From NCBI RefSeq assembly GCF_002906855.1, contig NZ_MINI01000038.1:1488001-1552000 (forward strand): DNA of 64,000 nt, given 5' to 3'. A program made the position numbers and the translations under genes. This document shows, piece after piece, positions 32,577 through 43,230 of this stretch. Within the stretch, counting starts at the first letter, position 1, and each line of letters starts with the position of its first letter. This DNA is from Pseudomonas putida (lineage in GTDB: Bacteria > Pseudomonadota > Gammaproteobacteria > Pseudomonadales > Pseudomonadaceae). A model generated the notes under the pieces. It saw only the letters and a list, made by a program, of their open reading frames with translations, did no database searches and was not told where the DNA came from.

Positions 32577-32945
32577 TTATTTTTTCTTTGTTTCCGTTTG
32601 ATAAGTTCCAGTTGTTGTGGGTAATGTCGTATCCGATAGTGATGCCTTCGGGAGACACCTCTTCAATGTGCTGAATGAAAAATCAGCATATGTGTAATAA
32701 GTTTGTTTTCGGTTGGATGTTTTGAATCCGGTTTTTAGATTGTGGAATGCGCAACAAGCCAGGGCGAGTACAGTCGATTTTCCTGAGCCGTTGCGGCCTG
32801 CAATTGCAGTAATTGGAAAATCAATTGATATGTCGAGATTGGAAACGCCCTTATGCTTCCAGTCACGACTCTTATTCTTCTTAAGTGCGCATTGGAGAAG
32901 TCTTTCTCAAACCACTTGCGAAGCTCTCGGTCCTTATTGCTTTAG
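32570..32945 (-). pseudogene. Broken AAA/ABC-type ATPase remnant
   Basis: Three minus-strand frames join into one protein: RKWFEKDFSNAHL, then WKHKGVSNLDISIDFPITAI followed by GRNGSGKSTVLALACCAFHN (Walker A), then FIQHIEEVSPEGITIGYDIT. Frame changes lie at an A run near 32885 and a T run near 32679; each looks like a single-base loss. The start is missing and the rest of the ATPase is gone. AAA ATPases with this N-terminus are often found in restriction or phage-defence loci. It lies between relBE and nrdB with AT-rich composition unlike the surroundings. Confidence 0.65.
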
Positions 32946-32967
32946 CTGTACTTCAAGTTTAACGCTG

Positions 32968-32993
32968 CTAAAAAACCCCGCTATTGCGGGGTT
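32968..32993 (-). terminator. Terminator of nrdB
   Basis: On the minus strand AACCCCGC-AATA-GCGGGGTT followed by a run of six T, 26 nt after the nrdB stop. It also marks the boundary of the variable patch. Confidence 0.9.
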
Positions 32994-33018
32994 AGATGAT
33001 TTTATATCGGTATTGAGA

Positions 33019-34269
33019 TCAGTCCCAGCTCAGCGCCCCACCGGTCTGATACTCAATCACACGCGTCTCGAAGAAGTTCTTCTCCTTCTTCAAGTCCATG
33101 ATCTCGCTCATCCAAGGGAACGGGTTGGTAGTCCCTGGGTACTCTTCCTTCAGGCCAATCTGGGTCAGGCGACGGTTGGCGATGAACTTGAGGTAGTCCT
33201 CCATCATGGCTGCGTTCATGCCCAGCACGCCGCGTGGCATGGTGTCGCGGGCGTATTCGATCTCCAGCTGGGTCCCTTGCAGGATCATCTGGGTCGCTTC
33301 TTCCTTCATCGCCGCGTCCCACAGATGCGGGTTCTCGATCTTGATCTGGTTGATCACGTCGATACCGAAGTTCAGGTGCATCGACTCGTCGCGCAGGATG
33401 TACTGGAACTGCTCGGCGACGCCGGTCATCTTGTTGCGGCGGCCCATCGACAGGATCTGGGTGAAGCCGCAGTAGAAGAAGATGCCTTCCAGTACGCAGT
33501 AGTAGGCGATCAGGTTGCGCAGCAGCTCTTTGTCGGTCTCGACAGTACCGGTGTTGAATTCCGGGTCGGAGATGGCGCGCGTGTATTTCAGGCCCCAGGC
33601 GGCTTTCTTCGCGACCGACGGGATCTCGTGGTACATGTTGAAGATCTCGCCTTCATCCATGCCCAGCGACTCGATGCAGTACTGGTAGGCGTGGGTGTGG
33701 ATCGCCTCTTCGAAGGCCTGGCGCAGGATGTACTGGCGGCATTCCGGGTTGGTGATCAGGCGGTACACGGCCAGGGCCAGGTTGTTGGCAACCAGGGAGT
33801 CGGCGGTGGAGAAGAAGCCGAGGTTGCGCATGACGATGCGGCGCTCGTCTTCGGTCAGGCCGTCCATGCTCTTCCACAGGGCGATGTCGGCGGTCATGTT
33901 GACCTCTTGCGGCATCCAGTGGTTGGCGCAGCCGTCGAGGTACTTCTGCCAGGCCCAGTCGTACTTGAACGGTACCAGTTGGTTGAGGTCGGCGCGGCAG
34001 TTGATCATGCGCTTTTCGTCAACGGCGACACGGGCCGAGGAGCCTTCCAGCTCGGCCAGGCCTTCGGCGATGTCGAGGGCGTCGAGGGCGGCCTTGGCGC
34101 GCTTCACTGCGTCGGAGTCGGCAGCGGTGGCAGCACGGGCTTCCAGGGCGGCGGCACCGCCGGCGCTGTCGAGCTTGTCGAGGGTGGCGGCGGCAGTGGC
34201 CTGCGCAGGGGTGTTGCCTTTGGCGGCTACTTCGCCGTCTTCCTTGTCGAATTCGTCCCAGCTCAGCAT
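33019..34269 (-). CDS. nrdB: Class Ia ribonucleotide reductase, beta subunit
   Basis: 416 residues. After an Ala-rich, charged N-terminal extension (about 1-85) comes the ferritin-like radical domain. Iron ligands fall in FEEAIHTHAYQY (Glu, His) and RDESMHLNFG (Glu, His); the C-terminal tail (QTGGALSWD) is the docking peptide for NrdA. It carries the tyrosyl radical that starts reduction of ribonucleotides. The N-terminal extension is longer than in E. coli NrdB but usual in Pseudomonas. Tandem NrdR boxes lie 328 nt upstream. nrdA is upstream but separated by a 42-residue gene and a terminator, so the two are separate transcripts. Confidence 0.93.
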   Translation of the reverse strand: MLSWDEFDKEDGEVAAKGNTPAQATAAATLDKLDSAGGAAALEARAATAADSDAVKRAKAALDALDIAEGLAELEGSSARVAVDEKRMINCRADLNQLVPFKYDWAWQKYLDGCANHWMPQEVNMTADIALWKSMDGLTEDERRIVMRNLGFFSTADSLVANNLALAVYRLITNPECRQYILRQAFEEAIHTHAYQYCIESLGMDEGEIFNMYHEIPSVAKKAAWGLKYTRAISDPEFNTGTVETDKELLRNLIAYYCVLEGIFFYCGFTQILSMGRRNKMTGVAEQFQYILRDESMHLNFGIDVINQIKIENPHLWDAAMKEEATQMILQGTQLEIEYARDTMPRGVLGMNAAMMEDYLKFIANRRLTQIGLKEEYPGTTNPFPWMSEIMDLKKEKNFFETRVIEYQTGGALSWD

Positions 34270-34596
34270 GGTGATTGGCTCCTGCTTGAGGGTTGCCCTG
34301 GGGCAACCGGTTGGATTTTAAGAATGTGATGCCTGACGCAAGGCCGTTACGGCGAATGGACAGCTCGAGAGGCTGACTCTCGTTACATCTGGTTCGTGCC
34401 TGGCCAGGCCTCGGGGAGGGGCCAGGGACTTGAATGGGTGCCCTTTTCAGAGGGGGCGAAGTATACCGGAATTCGCCTTGGATCGGGGCGCGTGTCTTGC
34501 GGGCGAAGGTAACTTTTCCGACCGAAAATGCATGCGTCCGTTCACCGGGTTTACATCGTTTGCTATGAGGAGGGAGTGTAGCGGTAAAAAGCAAAA

Positions 34597-34614
34597 GGCA
34601 CTACATATTGTGCC
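34597..34614. promoter_or_regulatory. NrdR box 1 for nrdB
   Basis: GGCACTACATATTGTGCC closely matches the NrdR consensus ACACWATATATWGTGT and is flanked by AAAA/TTTT, forming a larger inverted repeat. Confidence 0.75.
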
Positions 34615-34627
34615 TTTTAATTTATTT

Positions 34628-34645
34628 CATACATCATGTGGTGTT
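34628..34645. promoter_or_regulatory. NrdR box 2 for nrdB
   Basis: TACATCATGTGGTGTT, exactly 31 bp from box 1 (centre to centre), the spacing found in nrd promoters where NrdR binds two boxes on one DNA face. Confidence 0.65.
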
Positions 34646-34678
34646 GGCGCGCTCATGAGGGTGCGCGCCAATTCGCAG

Positions 34679-34807
34679 CTAGCGAGTCGAGCGCAGTGTT
34701 TCGACAATGTGTGTCTTGGGGTGCTTGCGCGCTTGTTCGACCGTGGTGAAACGGCCGGTTTCAGCATTGCGACCGATCTTGCGAGATGCCACTTTTTTCC
34801 GCGCCAT
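34679..34807 (-). CDS. 42-residue conserved basic protein between nrdA and nrdB
   Basis: MARKKVASRKIGRNAETGRF and onward, 42 residues, rich in Lys/Arg with the phrase TGRFTTVEQARKHPKTHIVE. AAAGGA lies 10 nt before the ATG. I recognise the sequence as a small conserved Pseudomonas protein sometimes mislabelled as a transporter; it has no membrane helix, and its role is unknown. Terminators on either side suggest its own transcript. Confidence 0.72.
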   Translation of the reverse strand: MARKKVASRKIGRNAETGRFTTVEQARKHPKTHIVETLRSTR

Positions 34808-34896
34808 GGGCTTGCGTCCTTTTTTGAGAGGTCCTGTTTTTTTACCCAGCTGCGCGAGCGCTGGGCAAAGGGCAAGGTTTCTCGGGGACGCGGATA

Positions 34897-34940
34897 CAAA
34901 AATGCCGCAAGGGGCACCCGTGGGCGCCCCTCGCGGCATT
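34897..34940 (-). terminator. Terminator of nrdA
   Basis: Minus strand: a long GC stem (ATGCCGCGAGGGGCG... pairing with ...GTGCCCCTTGCGGCAT) followed by TTTTT, 7 nt after the nrdA stop. Confidence 0.85.
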
Positions 34941-34946
34941 CAAGCC

Positions 34947-37826
<2,880 letters not shown>

Positions 37827-38145
37827 GGGTGGGTGTCTCCACAGTTTCTATAGTGTTCAGGCGCCTTTGGGGCGCCCACCGTTCCGTCCACTTGCTCGAT
37901 GGCCTTGGCGAGGATGCGTCATGCACGCGCATCCACCCGCTCGGGCGTACCGACTTCGGGACAGATCAGGAAATGGGGGCAAGAACCTTGCCGCTCCCTG
38001 GCCGAAGTCAAATGCCCTGGGGTGAGCCAGAGCAGGCTGTTCAGTATCCGCTAGGAGCGGTTGGATCGATGAAACCACGACGAGTTCTGCCAGAAAAACC
38101 GCTTGAATTTTTCTGCTGACTCATGCTTGGCGATGGTGACTGAAA

Positions 38146-38161
38146 CCCAACATCTAGTGGT
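38146..38161. promoter_or_regulatory. NrdR box 1 for nrdA
   Basis: CCCAACATCTAGTGGT (reverse strand ACCACTAGATGTTGGG) matches the core of the NrdR consensus. It lies 320 nt upstream of nrdA. Confidence 0.6.
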
Positions 38162-38175
38162 TTGCTGTGCTGGGG

Positions 38176-38191
38176 ATACAAGATAATGCGG
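38176..38191. promoter_or_regulatory. NrdR box 2 for nrdA
   Basis: ATACAAGATAATGCGG, a weaker NrdR match whose core is 31 bp from box 1, the same spacing as at nrdB. Confidence 0.55.
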
Positions 38192-38218
38192 TACAGGGGT
38201 CTTTGCAAGGCGACCGCC

Positions 38219-38227
38219 TGTGGATAA
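38219..38227. promoter_or_regulatory. DnaA box upstream of nrdA
   Basis: TGTGGATAA is a perfect DnaA box (TTATCCACA on the other strand), next to the NrdR boxes. DnaA is known to control nrdAB in E. coli, so the site may couple nucleotide supply to replication here. Confidence 0.65.
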
Positions 38228-38484
38228 CTTGTGCGTACTTTGTGAGTGAATAGTGGGTAATCGCTGTAGGCCTAGTGCCAAGTGGCGTGCACTATTTTTC
38301 TCTCGGTCGCTGCCCCCAGGCAGAATTTTTCGGGCGCGAACCCTACCACAAAAATCGGTTCAGTCGAGGCTGCCGTCGGGCGGGTTGGCAGTGCCGACGG
38401 GCGGCACGTAGTATCCGGGGGTGATGTTGCCTTTTGGTTAAAGGCCGGTACCGACAGTAAAACAACAATTCAAAGGCAGGGGCC

Positions 38485-39183
38485 ATGGACCAACCCAGCA
38501 ACCGCATCCTCATCGTCGAAGACGACCAGCGCCTGGCCGAGCTCACTGCCGAATACTTGCAGGCCAACGGCTACGAGGTCGCCGTGGAGGGCGATGGCGC
38601 CCGCGCCGCGCGCCGCATTGTCGACAGCCAGCCGGACCTGGTGATTCTCGATCTGATGCTCCCCGGTGAAGACGGCCTGAGCATCTGCCGCCGCGTGCGT
38701 GGCCAGTATCCCGGCCCGATTCTGATGCTGACGGCCCGTAGCGACGAACTCGATCAGGTCCAGGGCCTGGACCTTGGGGCCGACGACTATGTGTGCAAGC
38801 CGGTGCGGCCGCGCTTGCTGCTGGCGCGGATCCAGGCCCTGCTGCGGCGCAGCGAAGGCCCCGACAACAAACGCCACGACCTGGCCTTCGGGCCGCTGCG
38901 CATCGACAACCGCCTGCGTGAAGCCTGGCTCGACGCGCAGCAGATCGACCTCACCGGTGCTGAATTCGACCTGCTCTGGCTGCTGGCCAGCAACGCCGGG
39001 CGGGTGCTGACGCGCGAGCAGATCTTCACTGCCTTGCGCGGGGTCGGCTACGACGGCCAGGACCGCTCCATCGATGTGCGCATTTCCAGGATTCGCCCCA
39101 AGATCGGCGACGACCCGATCCACCCGCGGCTGATCAAGACGCTGCGCAGCAAGGGTTACCTGTTCGTCGGCGATGCCCCATGA
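38485..39183 (+). CDS. OmpR-family response regulator (RstA-like)
   Basis: 232 residues: receiver domain (about 7-120) with the acidic pair ED-D at 12-14, phospho-acceptor Asp about 56 in VILDLMLPGEDG and the conserved Lys in VCKPVRP; then an OmpR-type winged helix (about 135-228). It overlaps the sensor kinase gene by 4 nt (ATGA). The pairing and size resemble RstA/RstB. Its leader carries an AACAACAA motif next to the ribosome binding site. Target genes are unknown. Confidence 0.9.
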   Translation: MDQPSNRILIVEDDQRLAELTAEYLQANGYEVAVEGDGARAARRIVDSQPDLVILDLMLPGEDGLSICRRVRGQYPGPILMLTARSDELDQVQGLDLGADDYVCKPVRPRLLLARIQALLRRSEGPDNKRHDLAFGPLRIDNRLREAWLDAQQIDLTGAEFDLLWLLASNAGRVLTREQIFTALRGVGYDGQDRSIDVRISRIRPKIGDDPIHPRLIKTLRSKGYLFVGDAP

Positions 39184-40781
39184 ACCGTTCGATCTTCCTG
39201 CGCATCTACGGCGGGATGCTTGCGGTGCTGGTGCTGGTGGCGTTGCTCGGCGTGCTCAGCCTGCATCTGGTCAACGAAGTGCGCGCGGCCCAGCACCGCG
39301 AGCGGTTGGCCCAGGGTACGTTCAGCCTGATGGCCGACAACCTGGCGCAGCAGAATGAAACCGAGCGCAAGCGCTCGCTGCTGATGTGGGGGCGGTTGCT
39401 GGGCGTGCCACTCGAACTGCAGCCGATGACGGCGCGCACTTTGGATGGTGGCCAGCGCGCCCGCCTGTACCGTGGCCTGGTGGTGGTGGAGAAGACCGGG
39501 CCGCACGCTGCCCAGGTGCTGCGCAAGGTCGGCCAGGAGGACTTGTTGCTGGTGGCCCAGGTCAAGCAGGTCAGCGAGCAGCTGGCGCGTGCCACGCTTT
39601 ACCTGCTGGCCGATGAGCTGGTGCGCTACCCGGTGACCGAGCAGCAACAGCGCCTGGCAGAAATCAACCAAAGCAAGGGCTTCGGCTTTGGCGTCGCCTT
39701 GCAACGCATCGAGCGGGTCGGCCTGGACGATGATCAGCGGCGCCGGGTGGAGGAGGGGGACACGGTGATGGCGCTGGGCCGCGATGGCGATTCCATCCGC
39801 GTGTTCGCCGGCCTGCCAGGCTCTCCACTGGTGCTGGAGATCGGCCCGCTGTATCAGCTCAACCCTTATCCGCCACAGTTGTTGATCCTGATCGCCTTCC
39901 TTGGCCTGTGCCTGATCGGCCTGGTGGTGTATCTGCTGGTGCGCCAGCTGGAACGGCGCGTGTCAGGCATGGAAATCGCCGCCACGCGCATCGCCCAGGG
40001 CAGCCTGGACACCCGCGTGCCGGCCGGTGATGCCGATTCGGTGGGGCGCCTGGCCGCTGCGTTCAATGGCATGGCCGAGCACCTGCAGCGTTCGCTTAAC
40101 ATGCAACGCGAGCTGGTGCGCGCGGTGTCCCACGAACTGCGCACGCCAGTGGCACGCTTGCGCTTTGGCCTGGAGATGATCGAAAGCGCGCCCACCGAGC
40201 AGGCACGCGCCAAGCACCTGGCCGGCATGGATGGCGATATCCAGGACCTCGACAGGCTGGTCGACGAGATGCTGACCTACGCACGCCTGGAGCAGGGCGC
40301 GCCGGCGCTGAAATTCCAGCGTGTCGAGCTGGATGCGCTGTTCGACCGGGTGATCGAAGAGCTGGCGCCGCTCAACAGCAAGGTCCGCTTGCTGCGCGGG
40401 GCGTGCCAGGCCAGCGACGGCTGCTGGGTCGAGGCCGAGCCGCGTTACCTGCATCGTGCGCTGCAGAACCTGGTGAGCAATGCGCTGCGCCATGCTGGCA
40501 GTGAAGTACGCTTGAGCTACCAGCTGGGCCAGCAGCGTTGCCGCATCGATGTGGAAGACGATGGCCCGGGCATCCCCGAGGGTTTCTGGGATCGCATCTT
40601 CACCCCCTTCACCCGGCTCGACGACAGCCGCACCCGCGCTTCTGGTGGGCATGGCCTGGGCCTGTCGATCGTGCGGCGGATCATCTACTGGCATGCCGGC
40701 CGCGCCACGGTAGGGCGCAGCGAGGCGCTGGGCGGGGCCTGCTTCAGCCTCAACTGGCCGCGTGAGCAGGCGCCGCAGTAG
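39180..40781 (+). CDS. Membrane sensor histidine kinase (RstB-like)
   Basis: 533 residues: membrane helix about 8-30, large periplasmic domain (about 31-220), second helix about 225-248, HAMP (about 250-300), dimerisation domain with phospho-His about 316 (AVSHELRTPVARLR), and ATPase domain with N box (NLVSNALRHA), DDGPGI and GHGLGLSI boxes. All catalytic boxes are intact. It starts within the end of the response-regulator gene, so the two form one operon. The signal is unknown. Confidence 0.9.
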   Translation: MNRSIFLRIYGGMLAVLVLVALLGVLSLHLVNEVRAAQHRERLAQGTFSLMADNLAQQNETERKRSLLMWGRLLGVPLELQPMTARTLDGGQRARLYRGLVVVEKTGPHAAQVLRKVGQEDLLLVAQVKQVSEQLARATLYLLADELVRYPVTEQQQRLAEINQSKGFGFGVALQRIERVGLDDDQRRRVEEGDTVMALGRDGDSIRVFAGLPGSPLVLEIGPLYQLNPYPPQLLILIAFLGLCLIGLVVYLLVRQLERRVSGMEIAATRIAQGSLDTRVPAGDADSVGRLAAAFNGMAEHLQRSLNMQRELVRAVSHELRTPVARLRFGLEMIESAPTEQARAKHLAGMDGDIQDLDRLVDEMLTYARLEQGAPALKFQRVELDALFDRVIEELAPLNSKVRLLRGACQASDGCWVEAEPRYLHRALQNLVSNALRHAGSEVRLSYQLGQQRCRIDVEDDGPGIPEGFWDRIFTPFTRLDDSRTRASGGHGLGLSIVRRIIYWHAGRATVGRSEALGGACFSLNWPREQAPQ

Positions 40782-40784
40782 GGC

Positions 40785-41486
40785 TCAGACGCTGATCAGG
40801 CTGAGCAGGTGGCCGTCTTGCAAGCAGAACTGGCCTTCGACTTCGGCGCCGTGTCGCCATTCGGGTGACAGGTCGGTGAGAAGGCGCAGGCGCGCCAGGC
40901 CATCGACTGACCATTCCAGCACCTCGGCGTGCTCGAAATAGAAGCGCTGCCGGGTCAGTGGGTAGAGCGCCTTGAACAGGCTTTCCTTGAGCGAGAAGGT
41001 CAGGGTGACCGTCAGGCCCAGCTGGCTGCGGTCCAGGCGCTCGCGTTCGGCAGGCGTCAGGATCTCGCCCATCAGCCGCTCGGCGCGCTCATCTTCCAGC
41101 AGCGCTTCCTGGTCCAGGCCCAGGCTGCGGCAGGCCCCATCGGCAGCGACCACAGCGGCGGCCCAGCCTTTGCCATGGGTGATCGAGCCGTGGATATCCG
41201 CGGGCCAGATCGGTGAGCGGTCCTCATGGGTGCCAGGGACGTAGTCGCGGCCATCCAGGCGCAGCAGCGCGGCACGGGCGCAGACACGGCCGGCCAGGTA
41301 CTCGGCCTGGCGCTTGGCCACCGAGCGTTGCAGGCTGGCGCTGGGTACGATACCGGCGCGCTGGAAGTCATCGGCGGCCAGGTGGGCGGGGTCGAAGGCG
41401 CAACTGACCAGCACCGCGCCGGGCAGCGGGCGGGGCAGGGGCCAGTGATGCTGGAGCGGGGCGCAGCAGGCGGGGAGTGTGTTCAT
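40785..41486 (-). CDS. 4'-phosphopantetheinyl transferase (EntD/PcpS-like)
   Basis: 233 residues. The family motifs are GSITHGKGWAAAVVA (about 100-115), LGLDQEALLED (metal-binding Asp-x-Glu-like region) and FSLKESLFKALYP (about 165-177, the KES/KEA signature). It transfers 4'-phosphopantetheine from CoA to carrier-protein serines; in Pseudomonas a single broad enzyme of this type (PcpS in P. aeruginosa) serves fatty-acid and siderophore synthesis. The ATG at 41486 gives the right length; the frame is open further upstream. Convergent with the sensor kinase. Confidence 0.85.
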   Translation of the reverse strand: MNTLPACCAPLQHHWPLPRPLPGAVLVSCAFDPAHLAADDFQRAGIVPSASLQRSVAKRQAEYLAGRVCARAALLRLDGRDYVPGTHEDRSPIWPADIHGSITHGKGWAAAVVAADGACRSLGLDQEALLEDERAERLMGEILTPAERERLDRSQLGLTVTLTFSLKESLFKALYPLTRQRFYFEHAEVLEWSVDGLARLRLLTDLSPEWRHGAEVEGQFCLQDGHLLSLISV

Positions 41487-41553
41487 GACCGGTATTGTGC
41501 CAGCCGGGAGTCTCATGTGGGAGATGGTGGCCGCACAGCGGCCCCAGCGCTCT

Positions 41554-42348
41554 CTACTTGAATACCTGCTTGAAGAACGCCTGCATGTCTGCCCACGAGC
41601 TCTTGTCTGCTGCCTCGTTGTAGCCAATGTCAGGCCCGCCATGATCGCCATGGCTCAGCCGGTCTGCATCCGGGTTGGTGAAACCATGCTTGGCGCCCGG
41701 AATGCTGACGAACTGGTAGTTGACCTTGGCTGCATCCATCTCTTTCTTGAAGGCGTCCACCTGCTGCGGGGTGACCATGCTGTCGTCCGCCCCGTGTTCG
41801 ACCAGCAGGTAGGCCCGCACCACGCCAGGCTCGGTGACCGGTGTCTGGGTGGCCAGTGCGCCGTGGAAACTCACCACGCCATCCAGCCGCGCGCCCCGGC
41901 GTGCGGCATCCAGCACCACCTTGCCGCCGAAGCAGTAGCCCACCGCGCCGAGCTTGTGCTTGTCGGTATAGGGTTGTTTCTTCAGCAGGTCGAGCCCCGC
42001 GTCGAAGCGCCTGGCCGCCGCTTTCGGGTCCTTCATCGCCGCGGCCATGAATGCCTGGGCGTCCTGCGGGTGCTCGGTGTGCTTGCCTTCGCCATACATG
42101 TCGATGGCCAGCGCGCTGTAGCCCAGCCCGGCAAGATCGCGCGCACGGCGTTTGGCATAGTCGTTCAGCCCCCACCATTCGTGCACTACCAGCACACCCG
42201 GGCGCTCGCCCTTCACGGCATCGTCGTAGGCGTAATAGCCCATCAGCGCGGTGCCGTCGGCATCTTGGTAACGGATCTCGCGGGTCTGCACCGCCGCTTG
42301 GGCGAGGGCGGCGCTGCACATCAGGGTCAGGGCCAGCAGGGCACGCAT
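41554..42348 (-). CDS. Exported dienelactone-hydrolase-family protein
   Basis: 264 residues. AAGGAG lies 8 nt before the ATG at 42348. A signal peptide (about 1-19, AQA) precedes an alpha/beta hydrolase with nucleophile GYCFGG (Cys about 130), VVHEWWGLN, an Asp in EHGADDSMVT and a His in GAKHGF. These match the Cys-Asp-His triad of dienelactone hydrolases, but a secreted member is unlikely to act in catechol degradation; the role is open. It is divergent from oprH and shares its intergenic region. Confidence 0.85.
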   Translation of the reverse strand: MRALLALTLMCSAALAQAAVQTREIRYQDADGTALMGYYAYDDAVKGERPGVLVVHEWWGLNDYAKRRARDLAGLGYSALAIDMYGEGKHTEHPQDAQAFMAAAMKDPKAAARRFDAGLDLLKKQPYTDKHKLGAVGYCFGGKVVLDAARRGARLDGVVSFHGALATQTPVTEPGVVRAYLLVEHGADDSMVTPQQVDAFKKEMDAAKVNYQFVSIPGAKHGFTNPDADRLSHGDHGGPDIGYNEAADKSSWADMQAFFKQVFK

Positions 42349-42374
42349 GTTCACTACTCCTTGTTCAACAGATC

Positions 42375-42413
42375 GTTCAGCCGCGGTTCAGCCAGGGTTC
42401 AGTCGCGGTTCAG
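42375..42413 (+). promoter_or_regulatory. Four-fold PhoP box and -10 of oprH
   Basis: GTTCAG occurs at 42375, 42386, 42397 and 42408, an exact 11-bp direct repeat, i.e. two overlapping PhoP boxes (normal box: two half sites 11 bp apart). A TACTCT -10 lies 11 bp downstream (42425-42430), the spacing of PhoP-activated promoters without a -35. It should drive oprH and possibly phoPQ. Confidence 0.8.
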
Positions 42414-42473
42414 GGCACCTTGCTTACTCTAGCTTCCAGACCGCAACAGCGCATTCAACTGGAGTAAGAAGCC

Positions 42474-43079
42474 ATGAAAACCTTCAACACCCTGCTCGCT
42501 GCCATGGCCGTTTGCGCCGCTGGCATGACCTCTGCCCAGGCGGCCGAAGATACTTTCGCCAGCTTCACGTACGGGCAGACCAGCGACAAGGTCCGCAAGT
42601 CCGGACTGCTGCAGAGCAACACCGACCACCTGAACGCCGACGGCATCATCGGCAAGGATGATACCTGGGGCGTGCGCCTGGGCAAGATCAATGATCAGGC
42701 ACGCTACTACCTGACCTACGACAACGTTTCCGGCGACCACAGTGGCTACAAGTTGCGCCAGGAAAACCTGCTCGGCAGCTACGACCTGCTCCTGCCGGTG
42801 GGGGATACCACCAAGCTGTTCGGCGGTGGCAGCCTGGGCATGACCAAGCTGACCCAGGATTCGCCAGGGGCCAGCCGTGATACCGACTATGGCTATGCCT
42901 ACGGCTTGCAGGCCGGCGTTATCCAGGACATCACCGACCAGGCTTCGGTCGAGCTGGGCTACCGTTACCTGCGTACCAATGCTGCAACGGAGGTGGGCGC
43001 CAGTGGCGGGCCGAAGGAAGGCACCCTGCGCCTGACCAGCAGTGCACAGACCTACCTGGCAGCCAGCTACAAGTTCTGA
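42474..43079 (+). CDS. oprH: Outer-membrane protein OprH, PhoP/PhoQ-regulated
   Basis: 201 residues with a signal peptide (about 1-24, AQA) and an eight-strand beta-barrel ending in a terminal Phe (AASYKF). Glycine-rich strand turns and final aromatic fit OprH, which cross-links LPS in low Mg2+. It starts the locus oprH-phoP-phoQ and has a strong PhoP box array. In P. aeruginosa the three genes form an operon; here a REP pair separates oprH from phoP by 151 bp. Confidence 0.85.
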   Translation: MKTFNTLLAAMAVCAAGMTSAQAAEDTFASFTYGQTSDKVRKSGLLQSNTDHLNADGIIGKDDTWGVRLGKINDQARYYLTYDNVSGDHSGYKLRQENLLGSYDLLLPVGDTTKLFGGGSLGMTKLTQDSPGASRDTDYGYAYGLQAGVIQDITDQASVELGYRYLRTNAATEVGASGGPKEGTLRLTSSAQTYLAASYKF

Positions 43080-43110
43080 CCGGCGAGCCGGGTTATCCTG
43101 TGCCGGCCCT

Positions 43111-43193
43111 TTCGCGGGACAAGCCCGCTCCTACAGGGATTGCACAGCCTTCGAACCTGTGCGATCCCTGTAGGAGCGGGCTTGTCCCGCGAA
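43111..43193. repeat. Near-perfect inverted REP pair between oprH and phoP
   Basis: Two 37-nt REP arms (TTCGCGGGACAAGCCCGCTC...) pair with one wobble around a 9-nt loop. As a hairpin in the oprH-phoP transcript it could slow RNA decay or uncouple expression of the two genes. Confidence 0.88.
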
Positions 43194-43230
43194 GAGGCCA
43201 GCACAGGCAATACATAAATAGGAGTGCTAC

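Larger units (their letters stand above)
34270..34678. other. Long nrdB leader region
   Basis: About 400 bp with no gene. It contains the tandem NrdR boxes (34597-34645), and between them and nrdB a ~320-nt untranslated stretch including a TATACT-like hexamer (minus strand, near 34461). No riboswitch was recognised. Confidence 0.5.
37827..38484. other. Divergent regulatory region of nrdA and the two-component operon
   Basis: About 660 bp without a credible gene. It holds NrdR boxes, a DnaA box and, near the nrdA start, a GC hairpin (GGGCGCC...GGCGCC, about 37859-37876). On the other side AAAACAACAATTCAAAGG (38459-38476) precedes the response-regulator ATG and resembles a Crc/Hfq target. Confidence 0.55.

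Noticed and set aside
32360..34329. Plus-strand frames opposite the ATPase remnant and nrdB
   Set aside because: They are antisense to recognisable protein sequence and have no independent support.
37827..38119. Short plus-strand frames upstream of nrdA
   Set aside because: No ribosome binding sites or family features; the region is better explained as the nrdA leader.
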